Of a DNA stretch of 64,000 bases, positions 24,296 to 32,426 are shown piece after piece. The notes under the pieces are model-generated. The model worked only from the letters and a program-made list of their open reading frames with translations, had not been told where the DNA came from and made no database searches. The number at the start of each line of letters is the position of its first letter. The first letter of the stretch is position 1. The position numbers were made by a program, and so were the translations under genes. The stretch is from Xylophilus ampelinus (GTDB taxonomy: Bacteria; Pseudomonadota; Gammaproteobacteria; Burkholderiales; Burkholderiaceae_C): contig NZ_CABFMN010000139.1 of assembly GCF_901875635.1 (NCBI RefSeq), positions 1-64,000 on the forward strand. The letters are read 5' to 3'.

Positions 24296-25738
24296 TCAGT
24301 GCCGGGCTGCGTCGAAGGGCACGCCGGCGAGCAGCCCGGCCAGCGGCGACAGGTCGGGCAGTTCGTCGAGGCGGTCCACCAACCCGAGCAGCTCCTCGCA
24401 CGCCTCGGTGCTTACCACCGGCGCCGCCATCGAGCGGAACTTGCACTCCAGCCGCGCGCGCTGTGCACGCAGGTCCGAGGCCGGCACACCGGCGTCGTGG
24501 CGCTGGCGCAGCGTGGCGCCAGCGCTCGTCTTGATTACCACTTCGGTCTTGGTCAGCTCGGCGCAATCGGCGTGCAGCTCCACGCGCACGCGGTCACGCA
24601 AGCACTGCAGATCGGGGTCGGCAGTCTGCTCGTCCGAATAGCTCGCCAACGAAGCCGTATCCACGCCGGCAATCGCCATCGCGACCGTGTGGCGCAGGCT
24701 GAACTTGGCTTCGAGGCCGCTGCGGGGATCGGCGATGTTGCACACCCCGTCGCTGACGGCGGACGCGTGCACGATGACGCTCATCACATCGTCGGCACAG
24801 AGCTCGTGGCGCTCGGCCAGTTGGCGTGCGGCCTCGATGGCCGCATGCGTTCCATAACAGGCGGCGTGGTACTTGAACAGGTTCTGGCGCAGGTAGAGCC
24901 CGCATGCAGGGTCGCGCAAGGCCGCATCGGGATGGAAGTCGGGGCCATGCGTCGATGCGAAGCCCTGGCTGGCTTCGATCGCGTCCACGCGACTGGTGAA
25001 GCCGCGCGCCGCCAGCTGCGCGGCCAGCAGCCCGTCGGCACTCGCCTTGCCAGCGTGCAAGGGCTTGCACATCGTGCCGAACATCGACTTCAGGCCCGCC
25101 GCCTCGGTGGCCGCAATGCCCAACGCCACCGCGGTGTCGTCGGCGCGCAGGCCGAGCAGGTGCGCGCAGGCGGCCGCGGCGCCGAAGGTGCCGAGCGTGG
25201 CGGTAGCATGGAACCCCGCCGCGTAGTGGCCTGGCGAGACGGCCGCGCCGATGCGGCACAGCGTTTCGTAGCCGGCGACGAAGGCGGCCATGAACTCCGG
25301 CCCGCTGGCGCCGCGCGCCTCCGCCAGGGCCAGCAGCGGCGGCACCAGCACCACGCTCGGGTGGCCGCTGAAGCTCATGTTGACGTCGTCGAAGTCGAGC
25401 GCGTGCGAAGCAGCGCCGTTGACCAGGGCCGCCTGCCGGCAACTGGTCGCGAAGCCCTGGCCGACGACCGTGGCCTGCGCGTGCCCGCCCTGTTCGCGCG
25501 CCTCTTCGGCGAGCATGCGCGTCAGCGGTTCGTTGGCGCCGGCCAGGCACACCGCGATCCAGTCGAGCACGCACTGGCGCACGAGCTCGCGCACGTCGGC
25601 GTCCAGCGCCTCGTGCCGCCACGCGGCGGCGCGCTCCGCCAGCGCGGCGGTGAGGCAGGGCGCGCTGCCGACGCGGCCGACGGCCATGGGGGCTCGTGCC
25701 AGCGGCGAGAGGGGCGAGTAGGAGGTGTTCGCAATCAT
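24296..25738 (-). CDS. MmgE/PrpD family protein
   Basis: The protein has 480 residues, the normal family length. The family includes 2-methylcitrate dehydratase PrpD, cis-aconitate decarboxylase and iminodisuccinate epimerase. Recognisable segments are 'DWIAVCLAGANEPLT', 'NGAASHALDFDDVN', 'SGHPSVVLVPPLLALAEARG' and 'FHATATLGTFGAAAACA'. The natural reaction here is unknown; the family acts on di- and tricarboxylates by elimination, decarboxylation or epimerisation without metals. It lies 1 base from the upstream crotonase stop, so it is cotranscribed. Its presence hints at a carboxylated intermediate such as a carboxylase product. Confidence 0.92.
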   Translation of the reverse strand: MIANTSYSPLSPLARAPMAVGRVGSAPCLTAALAERAAAWRHEALDADVRELVRQCVLDWIAVCLAGANEPLTRMLAEEAREQGGHAQATVVGQGFATSCRQAALVNGAASHALDFDDVNMSFSGHPSVVLVPPLLALAEARGASGPEFMAAFVAGYETLCRIGAAVSPGHYAAGFHATATLGTFGAAAACAHLLGLRADDTAVALGIAATEAAGLKSMFGTMCKPLHAGKASADGLLAAQLAARGFTSRVDAIEASQGFASTHGPDFHPDAALRDPACGLYLRQNLFKYHAACYGTHAAIEAARQLAERHELCADDVMSVIVHASAVSDGVCNIADPRSGLEAKFSLRHTVAMAIAGVDTASLASYSDEQTADPDLQCLRDRVRVELHADCAELTKTEVVIKTSAGATLRQRHDAGVPASDLRAQRARLECKFRSMAAPVVSTEACEELLGLVDRLDELPDLSPLAGLLAGVPFDAARH

Positions 25739-25739
25739 G

Positions 25740-26501
25740 TCAACGTCCTTTCCACTGCGGCTTGCGCTTCTCGCGGAAGGCGCGCGGCCCTTCCAGCGCG
25801 TCTTCGCTGAGATACACGGCGTCGAAGGCCCGCCAGGACGCGCGCAGTGCCGCCGTGCGGCCCATCTCGGTGGCCATGCGCACCATTTCCTTGGCGCCGC
25901 GCACCGTGAGCGGCGCGTTCACGAGGATGCGTGCGGCCAGCTCCCTGGCGCCTTGCAGGGCTTGCCCCGGTGGCGTGACCCGATTGACGTAGCCGAGCTC
26001 GTAGGCGCGCTGGGCCGACAACGGGTCGCAGGTCATCGCCACTTCCATCAGAATGCGCTGCGGCAGCATGTGGATCACCGGTGAAGCCCAGGGCATGCCG
26101 CGGCCCACGCGGCCTTCGGTGATGGCGAACTTGGCCGTTTCGTCGGCCACGCACAGGTCACACATCTGCGCCAGCAGCCAGCCGCCGGCAAAGGCGTAGC
26201 CCTGTACGGCCGCGATCACCGGCTTGGTGACCTCGATGGTCTCGCCAAGCACGGGCATGAAATTGCGCGGCGGGATGCGCAGCGCGGTGTCGGCGGCTTC
26301 GACCAGGTCCATGCCGGCGCAGAAGGTGTCGCCTGCACCGGTCAGGATCGCGATCTGCGCCGACTCGTCGGCCTCGAAGCGCGGCCAGACCTCGAACATG
26401 GCCTGGCGCACGGCGCGGTTGATCGCGTTCTTGCGCTCGGGGCGGTTGATGGTGATGACGGCGATGCCGTCGCTGACTTCGTAGAGGAGTTCGTTGCTCA
26501 T
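25740..26501 (-). CDS. Enoyl-CoA hydratase/isomerase (crotonase family)
   Basis: The protein has 253 residues. It has 'INRPERKNAINRAVRQAM', the oxyanion-hole stretch 'AGDTFCAGMDL', 'VQGYAFAGGW', and candidate acid/base residues in 'ITEGRVGRGMPWA' and 'MLPQRILMEV'. The 'GRGxPWAxP' element and the C-terminal 'EGPRAFxEKRKPxWKGR' are shared with the crotonase at 60895 but not with the other four, so these two form a subfamily. The start overlaps the IclR stop (ATGA). Reaction and substrate are unknown; hydratase is the default call. Confidence 0.93.
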   Translation of the reverse strand: MSNELLYEVSDGIAVITINRPERKNAINRAVRQAMFEVWPRFEADESAQIAILTGAGDTFCAGMDLVEAADTALRIPPRNFMPVLGETIEVTKPVIAAVQGYAFAGGWLLAQMCDLCVADETAKFAITEGRVGRGMPWASPVIHMLPQRILMEVAMTCDPLSAQRAYELGYVNRVTPPGQALQGARELAARILVNAPLTVRGAKEMVRMATEMGRTAALRASWRAFDAVYLSEDALEGPRAFREKRKPQWKGR

Positions 26502-27367
26502 GCGGTTTCGCGCGTCTTTCCAGGAGCGGGTGAATGCCGGCCCGCGTAGCCCAGCGCCTTGGACAGCCCGGCCGCGGCTTCCTGCGCCGCGGCCGTGAGC
26601 CGCTGGGCGGCGGCGCGGCCACGGTCGAGCGGCGCAGCCACGATGATGGCGGCGTCGACGCGGCCGTCGTGCTCGAACACCGGGGCTGCGAAGCCGGCGA
26701 CGTCCGACGTCACCTCGCCGAGCGTCGAGCCCCAGCCCTGCTCGCGCGTGCGCTTGATCACGCGGGCGAGCTGCCGCTGGTCGGTCAGGGTCTTGGCAGT
26801 CAGCGGACGCAGCTCGACCGTCCGCAGGTATTCGGCCAGCCAGGCCGGATCCTGGTGCGCCAGCAGCACCCGACCGGCGGACGTGGCGTACAGGGGCCGC
26901 GTGGTGCCCACGGGCACCGAATAGCGCACCAGCTGTTGGCTTTCGGCGACCTCGACGTAGGTCAGCGTCCGGGCGGACCTGTCGATCACCGCCAACACCA
27001 CCGTCTCGCCCGACCTCGCTTGCGCCGCGTGCAGGAAAGGCACTGCCATCGCCGCCAGCGAGCGCGCCGATACCAGGGCGGCACCGAGCACGAAGGACTG
27101 CGGGCCGAGCCGATGCATCACACCGTCGCGTTGCACATAGCCCTCGCTGAGCAGCCCGCGCAGCAGCACGTGCACGCTGGTCTTCGGTGCGCCGAGCATC
27201 GGGTGCAGCTGCGCGAGCGTGAGGCCGGCAGGCTGGGCTGCCAGCAGTCGAAGCAGGGTCAGCACTCGCGACAGCGACATCGGTGCCGCGTCGGCCCGCG
27301 CTGGCGCATCGGCCAGCGCGGCCGCCGATGCGTCGAGCGGCACAGCCCGCGATTCCAGTGTCTCCAT
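26498..27367 (-). CDS. IclR-family transcriptional regulator
   Basis: The protein has 289 residues with the ATG at 27367 (an in-frame upstream GTG would add an unlikely arginine-rich tail over the operator). The N-terminal winged helix is about 45-110 ('RVLTLLRLLAAQPAGLTLAQL', 'TSVHVLLRGLLSEGYV'), and the C-terminal effector domain is about 125-280 ('LYATSAGRVLLA', 'GWGSTLGEVTSDVAGFAAPVF'). It heads a seven-gene operon and is divergent from the ligase at 27533. Two operator-like sites (S4, S5) lie in the shared gap, but sequences like them also occur at promoters far from this gene, so they may belong to another regulator. Confidence 0.93.
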   Translation of the reverse strand: METLESRAVPLDASAAALADAPARADAAPMSLSRVLTLLRLLAAQPAGLTLAQLHPMLGAPKTSVHVLLRGLLSEGYVQRDGVMHRLGPQSFVLGAALVSARSLAAMAVPFLHAAQARSGETVVLAVIDRSARTLTYVEVAESQQLVRYSVPVGTTRPLYATSAGRVLLAHQDPAWLAEYLRTVELRPLTAKTLTDQRQLARVIKRTREQGWGSTLGEVTSDVAGFAAPVFEHDGRVDAAIIVAAPLDRGRAAAQRLTAAAQEAAAGLSKALGYAGRHSPAPGKTRETA

Positions 27368-27379
27368 GGGTGTTCTGAT

Positions 27380-27399
27380 ATCGGAACGAGTGTTCGGGT
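27380..27399 (-). promoter_or_regulatory. Operator-like site S4
   Basis: The minus-strand 20-mer ACCCGAACACTCGTTCCGAT has the perfect palindrome GAAC-GAGT-GTTC (27384-27395) at its centre, matching the GAGT-centred palindrome of S2 in register. It lies 12 bases upstream of the IclR start, the same spacing as S2 to its gene. Confidence 0.5.
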
Positions 27400-27477
27400 G
27401 AGCGACCACGTTAACAAGCCCGGTCCGACGCGTCAACGGATCGAGCCTCCGTGGTGACCCTAGGGTCGGCAAGAATC

Positions 27478-27497
27478 AAACTAACAGTTGTTCGAGT
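27478..27497 (+). promoter_or_regulatory. Operator-like site S5
   Basis: AAACTAACAGTTGTTCGAGT matches S1 at its first eight bases and carries the CNAACRNWYG core. It lies about 35 bases upstream of the ligase start at 27533, on the rightward side of the same divergent gap as S4. I see no convincing -35 for this direction. Confidence 0.45.
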
Positions 27498-27532
27498 AAC
27501 ATGGGACCCATGCAATCTGCTGGTGCGGCAGC

Positions 27533-29545
27533 ATGACCGTCGATGACGACACTTCCTTGATCTGGCAGCCCGCTGCCGAGCGCTCGGCAGCGGCCCGCAT
27601 CACCGCTTTCCAGGGTTGGCTCGCGCGCGAGAAGGGCCTGCGTTTTGCCGACTACGAGGCGCTCTGGCGCTGGTCGGTCGGCGACATCGACGCGTTCTGG
27701 GGTGCACTGGTCGAGTACTTCGACCTGCCACTGGAGGGAGAGCGGACACCGGCGCTGGCCGAGCGCTCGATGCCCGGGGCGCGCTGGTTTCCGAACACGC
27801 GCACGAACTACGTGAACCAGATCTTCCGCCAGCGCAGCAGCGAGCGTCCGGCGCTGATGTTCCGCAACGAAGCCGGCGCGAGAGACGAAGTCTCTTGGGA
27901 GCGTCTGGAATGCGAAACGGCCGCGCTCGCCCAGTGGCTGCGCGAGCAAGGTGTGCGCCCGGGCGATCGCGTGGCGGCCTACCTGCCGAACATCCCTCAG
28001 GCGGTGACCGCCTTCCTGGCCGCGGCAAGCGTCGGCGCCGTGTGGTCGCTGTGCTCGCCCGAGATGGGGACGGCTGCGGTGGTCGACCGCTTCCGCCAAA
28101 TCGAGCCCAAGGTGCTGATCGCCGTCGACGGCTACCGCTGGAGCGGCCGCGCGCACGACCGGCGCGAGATCGTCGCCAGTCTGCTGCAGGCGTTGCCGAG
28201 CGTGGAGCGGCTTGTGCTCGTGCCTTACCTGGATGCAGCCGCCGACGCGCAGGCCTGGCTGCGCGGCGTGGCCTGGGCCGAGACGATCGCGCGCGCCACG
28301 CCGCTGCGGGTGGAGGCGCTGGCCTTCGACCATCCGCTGTGGGTGGTGTACTCCTCAGGCACCACCGGCCTGCCCAAGGCCATCGTGCACGGCCACGGCG
28401 GCATCCTGATCGAGCACGTCAAGACGATGGCGCTGCACAACGACGTGCTGCCCGGCGACCGCTTCCACTGGTACACCACCACCGGCTGGGTGATGTGGAA
28501 CCTCAACGTTGCCGCGCTGCTGGTCGGCGCGGTGATGTGCATCTACGACGGCAACCCGGCCTGGCCCGACTACGGAACGCTGTGGCGCTTCTGCGGCGAG
28601 ATGAACCTCGACTTCTTCGGCGCCGGTGCGGCGTTCTTCTCGATGTGCGAGAAGAACGGCATCGAACCGCGCCAGCTCGCGGCGCTGGGCCGGCTGCGCA
28701 CCATCGGCTCCACCGGCTCGCCGCTGGCGCCGCAGAGCTACCGCTGGGTGTACGAGCAGGTGCGCCGCGACGTGTGGCTGACGCCGATGTCCGGCGGCAC
28801 CGACTTCGCCGGCGCCTTCGTCGGCGGCGTGCCGACGCTGCCGGTGTACGAGGGCGAAATGCAGGCGCGCTGCCTCGGCGCCGACGTGCAGGCCTGGGAC
28901 GAGGCCGGGCGCGAGTTGGTCGACGAGGTGGGCGAGCTCGTCTGCGTGGCGCCGATCCCGTCGATGCCGCTGTACCTGTGGAACGACTCCGGCGGCAAGC
29001 GCCTGCAAGAGACCTACTTCGACGTCTACCCCGGCGTGTGGCGTCATGGCGACTGGCTGCGCATCACGCCGCGCGGCGGCGCCGTCATCTACGGCCGCAG
29101 CGACGCCACCATCAACCGACACGGCGTGCGCATGGGCACCAGCGAGCTGTACCGCGTGGTGGAGGCGATGCCCGAGGTGACGGACAGCCTGGTCGTCGAC
29201 CTCGAGTACCTCGGGCGCGAGAGCTGGATGTCGCTGTTCGTGACGCTGCGGCCGGGCTGCGCGCTCGAGCCGGGGCTGGTGGACCGCATCAAGGGCGCGA
29301 TTCGCGGGCAGCTGTCGGCTCGCCATGTGCCCGACGACGTGATCGAGGCGCCGGAGATCCCGCGCACGCTTACCGGCAAGAAGCTGGAGGTGCCGCTGAA
29401 GAAGCTGTTGCTGGGCCAGCCGGCGGAGAAGGTGGCCCATCGCGACGCGATGGCCAACCCGGCGAGCCTCGACTGGTTCATCGATTTCGCGCGGCAACGT
29501 GCCGCCGTCACCGCGAAGGAGCGAGCGCCATGCGCAGACGGATGA
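27533..29545 (+). CDS. Acetoacetyl-CoA synthetase-like ligase (AMP-forming), paralog
   Basis: The protein has 670 residues and is a full-length paralog of the ligase at 11719. It keeps the diagnostic N-terminal 'DYEALWRWSV' and 'MPGARWFPNTRTNYV', the ATP motif 'YSSGTTGLPK' (from 273), 'YTTTGWVMWN', 'GGTDFAGAFVG' and 'TGKKLEVPLKK'. The central part is more divergent than the ends, suggesting a different 3-oxo or branched acid. It is followed, with a 16-base overlap, by the frameshifted Bug receptor gene and then by a MenB/BadI-like crotonase, so uptake, activation and ring or chain cleavage could once have been one unit. Confidence 0.92.
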   Translation: MTVDDDTSLIWQPAAERSAAARITAFQGWLAREKGLRFADYEALWRWSVGDIDAFWGALVEYFDLPLEGERTPALAERSMPGARWFPNTRTNYVNQIFRQRSSERPALMFRNEAGARDEVSWERLECETAALAQWLREQGVRPGDRVAAYLPNIPQAVTAFLAAASVGAVWSLCSPEMGTAAVVDRFRQIEPKVLIAVDGYRWSGRAHDRREIVASLLQALPSVERLVLVPYLDAAADAQAWLRGVAWAETIARATPLRVEALAFDHPLWVVYSSGTTGLPKAIVHGHGGILIEHVKTMALHNDVLPGDRFHWYTTTGWVMWNLNVAALLVGAVMCIYDGNPAWPDYGTLWRFCGEMNLDFFGAGAAFFSMCEKNGIEPRQLAALGRLRTIGSTGSPLAPQSYRWVYEQVRRDVWLTPMSGGTDFAGAFVGGVPTLPVYEGEMQARCLGADVQAWDEAGRELVDEVGELVCVAPIPSMPLYLWNDSGGKRLQETYFDVYPGVWRHGDWLRITPRGGAVIYGRSDATINRHGVRMGTSELYRVVEAMPEVTDSLVVDLEYLGRESWMSLFVTLRPGCALEPGLVDRIKGAIRGQLSARHVPDDVIEAPEIPRTLTGKKLEVPLKKLLLGQPAEKVAHRDAMANPASLDWFIDFARQRAAVTAKERAPCADG

Positions 29546-30505
29546 TCCTCATGGCCGCCGGTACCATGCTCGCCCTGGCGATGCCGCACGCGGGCTGGGC
29601 GCAAACGCGTTATCCGGACAAGCCGGTGCGCATCATCGTGCCGTCGACCCCGGCCGGCGTGCTCGACAACGTGGCGCGCGCTGGCGCTGCGCCTGGCCGA
29701 CCGGCTCGGGCAGCCGATCGTCATCGACAACAAGGGCGGTGCCGGCGGCAACATCGGCGCCGAGGCGGCGGCGCGCTCGCCAGCCGACGGCTACACGCTG
29801 TTCATCGGCTTCAACGCCACGCACGGCGCCAACCTGGCGCTGTTCGGCAAGCTCGCCTACGACCCGGTGGCCGACTTCGCGCCCATCAGCCTGCTCGCAG
29901 CGGTGCCCAACGTCATCTCGGTGCACCCGGCGGTGCCGGTGAACAGCCTCGCCGAACTGGTGGCGCTGGCCAAGTCGCAGCCGGGCAAGCTGAGCTACGC
30001 CTCGTCGGGCAATGGCACCTCCACGCACCTGGCGGCCGAACTCTTCAAGGCCACCGCGGGCATCGACATGCTGCATATCCCGTACAAGGGCAGTGCGCCG
30101 GCGGTGGGCGATGTCATCGCCGGCCAGGTGCCGGTGCTGGTGGACAGCGTGTCGTCGTCGACGGCGCACGTCAAGGCCGGCAAGCTCAAGGCGCTGGCGG
30201 CGACGAGCCTGAAGCGGCTCGCGGTGCTGCCCGAACTGCCCACGGTGGCCGAGTCCGGTTATGCGGGCTTCCAGTCGACCGCCTGGGTCGGGCTGCTGGC
30301 GCCTGCGGGCACGCCGCGGCCGGTGATCGAGCGCCTGCACACGGCGGTGCTGGACGTGATGGCACTGCCCGAAACGCGCGAGCGCCTGGCCGCCTTCGGC
30401 GGCGAGGTCACCACCTCCACGCCCGAGGAGTTCGCAGCGCACATCCGTTCGGAGATGGCGCGCCTGGGCAAGGTGGTGCGCGACGCCAATATCAAGGTCA
30501 ACTGA
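29530..30505 (+). pseudogene. Bug/TctC-family periplasmic receptor, frameshifted
   Basis: The ATG at 29530 starts a signal peptide (MRRRMILMAAGTMLALAMPHAGWA) followed by the Bug motif 'RYPDKPVRIIVPSTPAGVLDNVAR'. The frame then breaks at about 29677-29681 in a GC repeat (gtggcgcgcgctgg). The rest of the protein continues in another frame from 29681 to 30505: 'DNKGGAGGNIGAEAAARS', 'DPVADFAPISLLAAVPNV', 'IPYKGSAPAVGDV'. Loss of one GC dinucleotide restores the expected spacing between 'VAR' and 'RLGQP'. Either a recent inactivating mutation or a sequencing error. Bug proteins bind carboxylates for tripartite transporters; no membrane partner is encoded here. Confidence 0.85.
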
Positions 30506-30544
30506 ACCGAGCTTCCCTTCAACCGCTACAGGAGATTTACGAGC

Positions 30545-31327
30545 ATGTCGGACAAAGAGGTCTATCTCGAGGTCAAGGACTACGTCGCCACCATCACCAT
30601 CAACCGGCCCAAGCAGCTCAACGCCTTCACCGGCGACAACATCGTCGAGATGCAGCGGCTACTGGATGTCGCGGCCAATGACCGCAAGGTCGGCGTGATC
30701 GTGCTCACCGGCACCGGTGACCGCGCGTTCTGCGTCGGCGGCGACGTCAACTGGGAGAAGGGCAGCGGCGGCAAGAGCGGGCTGGAGGACCTGAACTTCA
30801 CGTTCAATCGCCAGATCGTCGAGTGCCCCAAGCCAGTGATCGCGCGCGTCAGCGGCTACGCTATCGGCGGCGGCCACCACATCGCCTACTTCTGCGACCT
30901 CACCGTGGCAGCCGACCACTCCATCTTCGGCCAGAACGGGCCGCGCGTCGGCTCGCCGGCGGGTGGCTACATCGTTTCGCACGCGGCCAACGTGCTCGGC
31001 CATAAGCGCGCCCGCGAGCTGTGGATGCTGTGCCGTCGCTACACGGCCCAGCAGGCGCTCGACTGGGGTTTGGCGAACTCGGTTGTTCCCAAGGAAAAGC
31101 TCGACGACGAGGTGCGCAAGTTCGCCGACGAACTGCTGGCGCTGAGCCCCACCTGCCTGCGCATCCTCAAAAGGTCCTTCTATCACCACATGGCGCCGAT
31201 CATGCAGCGCGACATGAAGGAGCTGATCGAGGAGGTTGCGCCGAACTACTTCGAGACCGGCGAGCAGTTGGAAGGCGCTACCGCCTTTCTCGAAAAGCGC
31301 AAGCCGGACTTCTCGCGCTTTCGTTGA
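30545..31327 (+). CDS. MenB/BadI-like crotonase (possible ring-cleaving CoA hydrolase)
   Basis: The protein has 260 residues. It is distinguished from ordinary hydratases by the MenB/BadI features 'FGQNGPRVGSPAGGY', 'RARELWMLCRRYTAQQALDWGLANSVVP' and 'SPTCLRILKRSFYHH'. BadI hydrolytically opens 2-ketocyclohexanecarboxyl-CoA, and EchA20 opens a steroid-derived ring; MenB runs the reverse Dieckmann condensation (family knowledge). The Asp following 'GS' in MenB and BadI ('GSFD', 'GSVD') is absent here (GSPA), so the mechanism may differ. A role in opening an alicyclic 2-oxo-acyl-CoA is plausible. It is last in its transcription unit and is preceded by an aggag ribosome site (30531-30535). Confidence 0.88.
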   Translation: MSDKEVYLEVKDYVATITINRPKQLNAFTGDNIVEMQRLLDVAANDRKVGVIVLTGTGDRAFCVGGDVNWEKGSGGKSGLEDLNFTFNRQIVECPKPVIARVSGYAIGGGHHIAYFCDLTVAADHSIFGQNGPRVGSPAGGYIVSHAANVLGHKRARELWMLCRRYTAQQALDWGLANSVVPKEKLDDEVRKFADELLALSPTCLRILKRSFYHHMAPIMQRDMKELIEEVAPNYFETGEQLEGATAFLEKRKPDFSRFR

Positions 31328-31584
31328 GGGCGGGCAAGGTTTAACCTTCCTCCGTGTGCGATACGGCGACGAGAGTGCTGCACGGGGCGTGCGTCAACGG
31401 CGACGCGCCGACCGATCTCCTCGGCCGCGTTGCAATGGGCCAGATGCACCTGGACGCGAATGCCGCCGCTGCGAAGTTGCGCCTAAACTTCGTCCAGAAC
31501 GCGCTGAACCTCGTCGCGTTTGAGCGCCGTCGAGCCTGACGACGCCCCATCCTTGGACAGCGATTCGCCCCGCGGGGCGCTACG
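31328..31584. other. Intergenic stretch, no gene supported
   Basis: This stretch begins the 618-base interval between the convergent crotonase and MaoC genes. It contains an odd palindrome AAGGTT-T-AACCTT (31336-31348) just after the crotonase stop, and a 61-codon reading frame from a GTG (31354-31539) whose end, 'GQMHLDANAAAAKLRLNFVQ', looks protein-like but has no ribosome site and no family I recognise. Base composition is less GC-biased than the neighbours. It may be decayed coding DNA. Confidence 0.5.
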
Positions 31585-31941
31585 ATGGTCGGCAGGTGGG
31601 CCGCTGCCACGGCAGCGCGTGCTAGCTCGGGGGTGATCGGGGTCAACCTGCTATGGATCGCGCTGGAGCGGTGGCTGATGCTCCACATCGACACCTACAC
31701 GGCGCACAGGACGCTGCCAATGGCACGACCGTCAAGCCGTTGCGCGGCTTGACGGGCCTGCTGGCACAGAGCGACGCCACCACGGCGCTGTGGCAGTCAG
31801 GGGCGGCGAACTACCTCGGCAGCGTGTTCGCCGCGCAGGGCTCCGGGGTGGCCACCGCGACCCCTTCTTGCTGGTCGGGCTGACCTTCACGCTGGCGCTG
31901 CTGTCGGCACTGCTGATGGCCCGTCGTGCGACGAGGCGTTG
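31585..31941 (+). pseudogene. C-terminal remnant of a drug-type (DHA2/EmrB-like) MFS transporter
   Basis: Three pieces in three frames read like the end of a DHA2-family exporter. Piece one (from 31585) has 'GVIGVNLLWIALERWLMLHID', like the last periplasmic helix boundary. Piece two (about 31728-31858) has 'LTGLLAQSDATTALWQSG' and 'YLGSVFAAQGSGVATA'. Piece three (about 31859-31941) has a final membrane helix 'LLVGLTFTLALLSALLMA' followed by 'RRATRR' and a stop. Two frameshifts and loss of the first 12 or so helices show it is dead. The family call is by pattern memory and is tentative. Confidence 0.5.
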
Positions 31942-31945
31942 AGCT

Positions 31946-32422
31946 TCACACCGGGCGGCGGCGCACGAGCAGCTTCCAGGTCCCTTCGACGACCACCTCG
32001 CCGCGCTGGTTCAGCGCTTGGCGGCGGAAGGCCACCACGCCGCGGTCGGGCTTCGATGTCTCGTTCTTCGCCGCCACTTCCACGCGCACGCGCAGCGTGT
32101 CGCCGATGAAGATGGGCTTCGGAAAGCGGCACTGGATGTCGAGCAACCCCATCAGGCTGGGCTCCAGCTGCTGGTTGAGCAGCATGCGCGTGACCAGCCC
32201 CGACATCAGCGCCAGCACCAGCAGCCCGTGCGCGATGCGCTGGCCGTAGGGCGTGCCGGCTGCATACTCGGCGTCGACGTGCAGGCGGTTGAAGTCGGCC
32301 GACAGGCCCGCGAAGTTGACGACATCGGCCTCGGTCATCGTGCGCGTCGGGCTGTCGAAGGCGGCACCGACCTCCAGGTCTTCGAAGAAGCAGGGCTCTG
32401 GCCCCACGCTCGACAGCTGCAT
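31946..32422 (-). CDS. MaoC-like enoyl-CoA hydratase
   Basis: The protein has 158 residues. It carries a good hydratase motif: 'FAGLSADFNRLHVDAEYA' keeps Asp, Asn and His in the spacing of R-specific enoyl-CoA hydratases, then 'IAHGLLVLALMSGLV'. It would hydrate a trans-2-enoyl-CoA to the (R)-3-hydroxyacyl-CoA. It is the last of 13 genes in the leftward operon starting at 46111, with a 4-base gap to the ligase upstream. The SDR at 33977 could oxidise its product. Confidence 0.92.
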   Translation of the reverse strand: MQLSSVGPEPCFFEDLEVGAAFDSPTRTMTEADVVNFAGLSADFNRLHVDAEYAAGTPYGQRIAHGLLVLALMSGLVTRMLLNQQLEPSLMGLLDIQCRFPKPIFIGDTLRVRVEVAAKNETSKPDRGVVAFRRQALNQRGEVVVEGTWKLLVRRRPV

Positions 32423-32426
32423 GAAG

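Noticed and set aside
26498..27472. Longer IclR protein from an upstream GTG at 27472
   Set aside because: It would translate through operator-like site S4 and add an arginine-rich stretch outside the family; ATG at 27367 is preferred.
31336..31348. AAGGTT-T-AACCTT palindrome as an operator or terminator
   Set aside because: Too short for a terminator, no T-tract, no matching copy elsewhere; left as a note only.
31341..31694. Leftward 117-codon frame in the decayed interval
   Set aside because: Arg/Ser/Ala-rich with no ribosome site; the other strand gives a better explanation for part of it.
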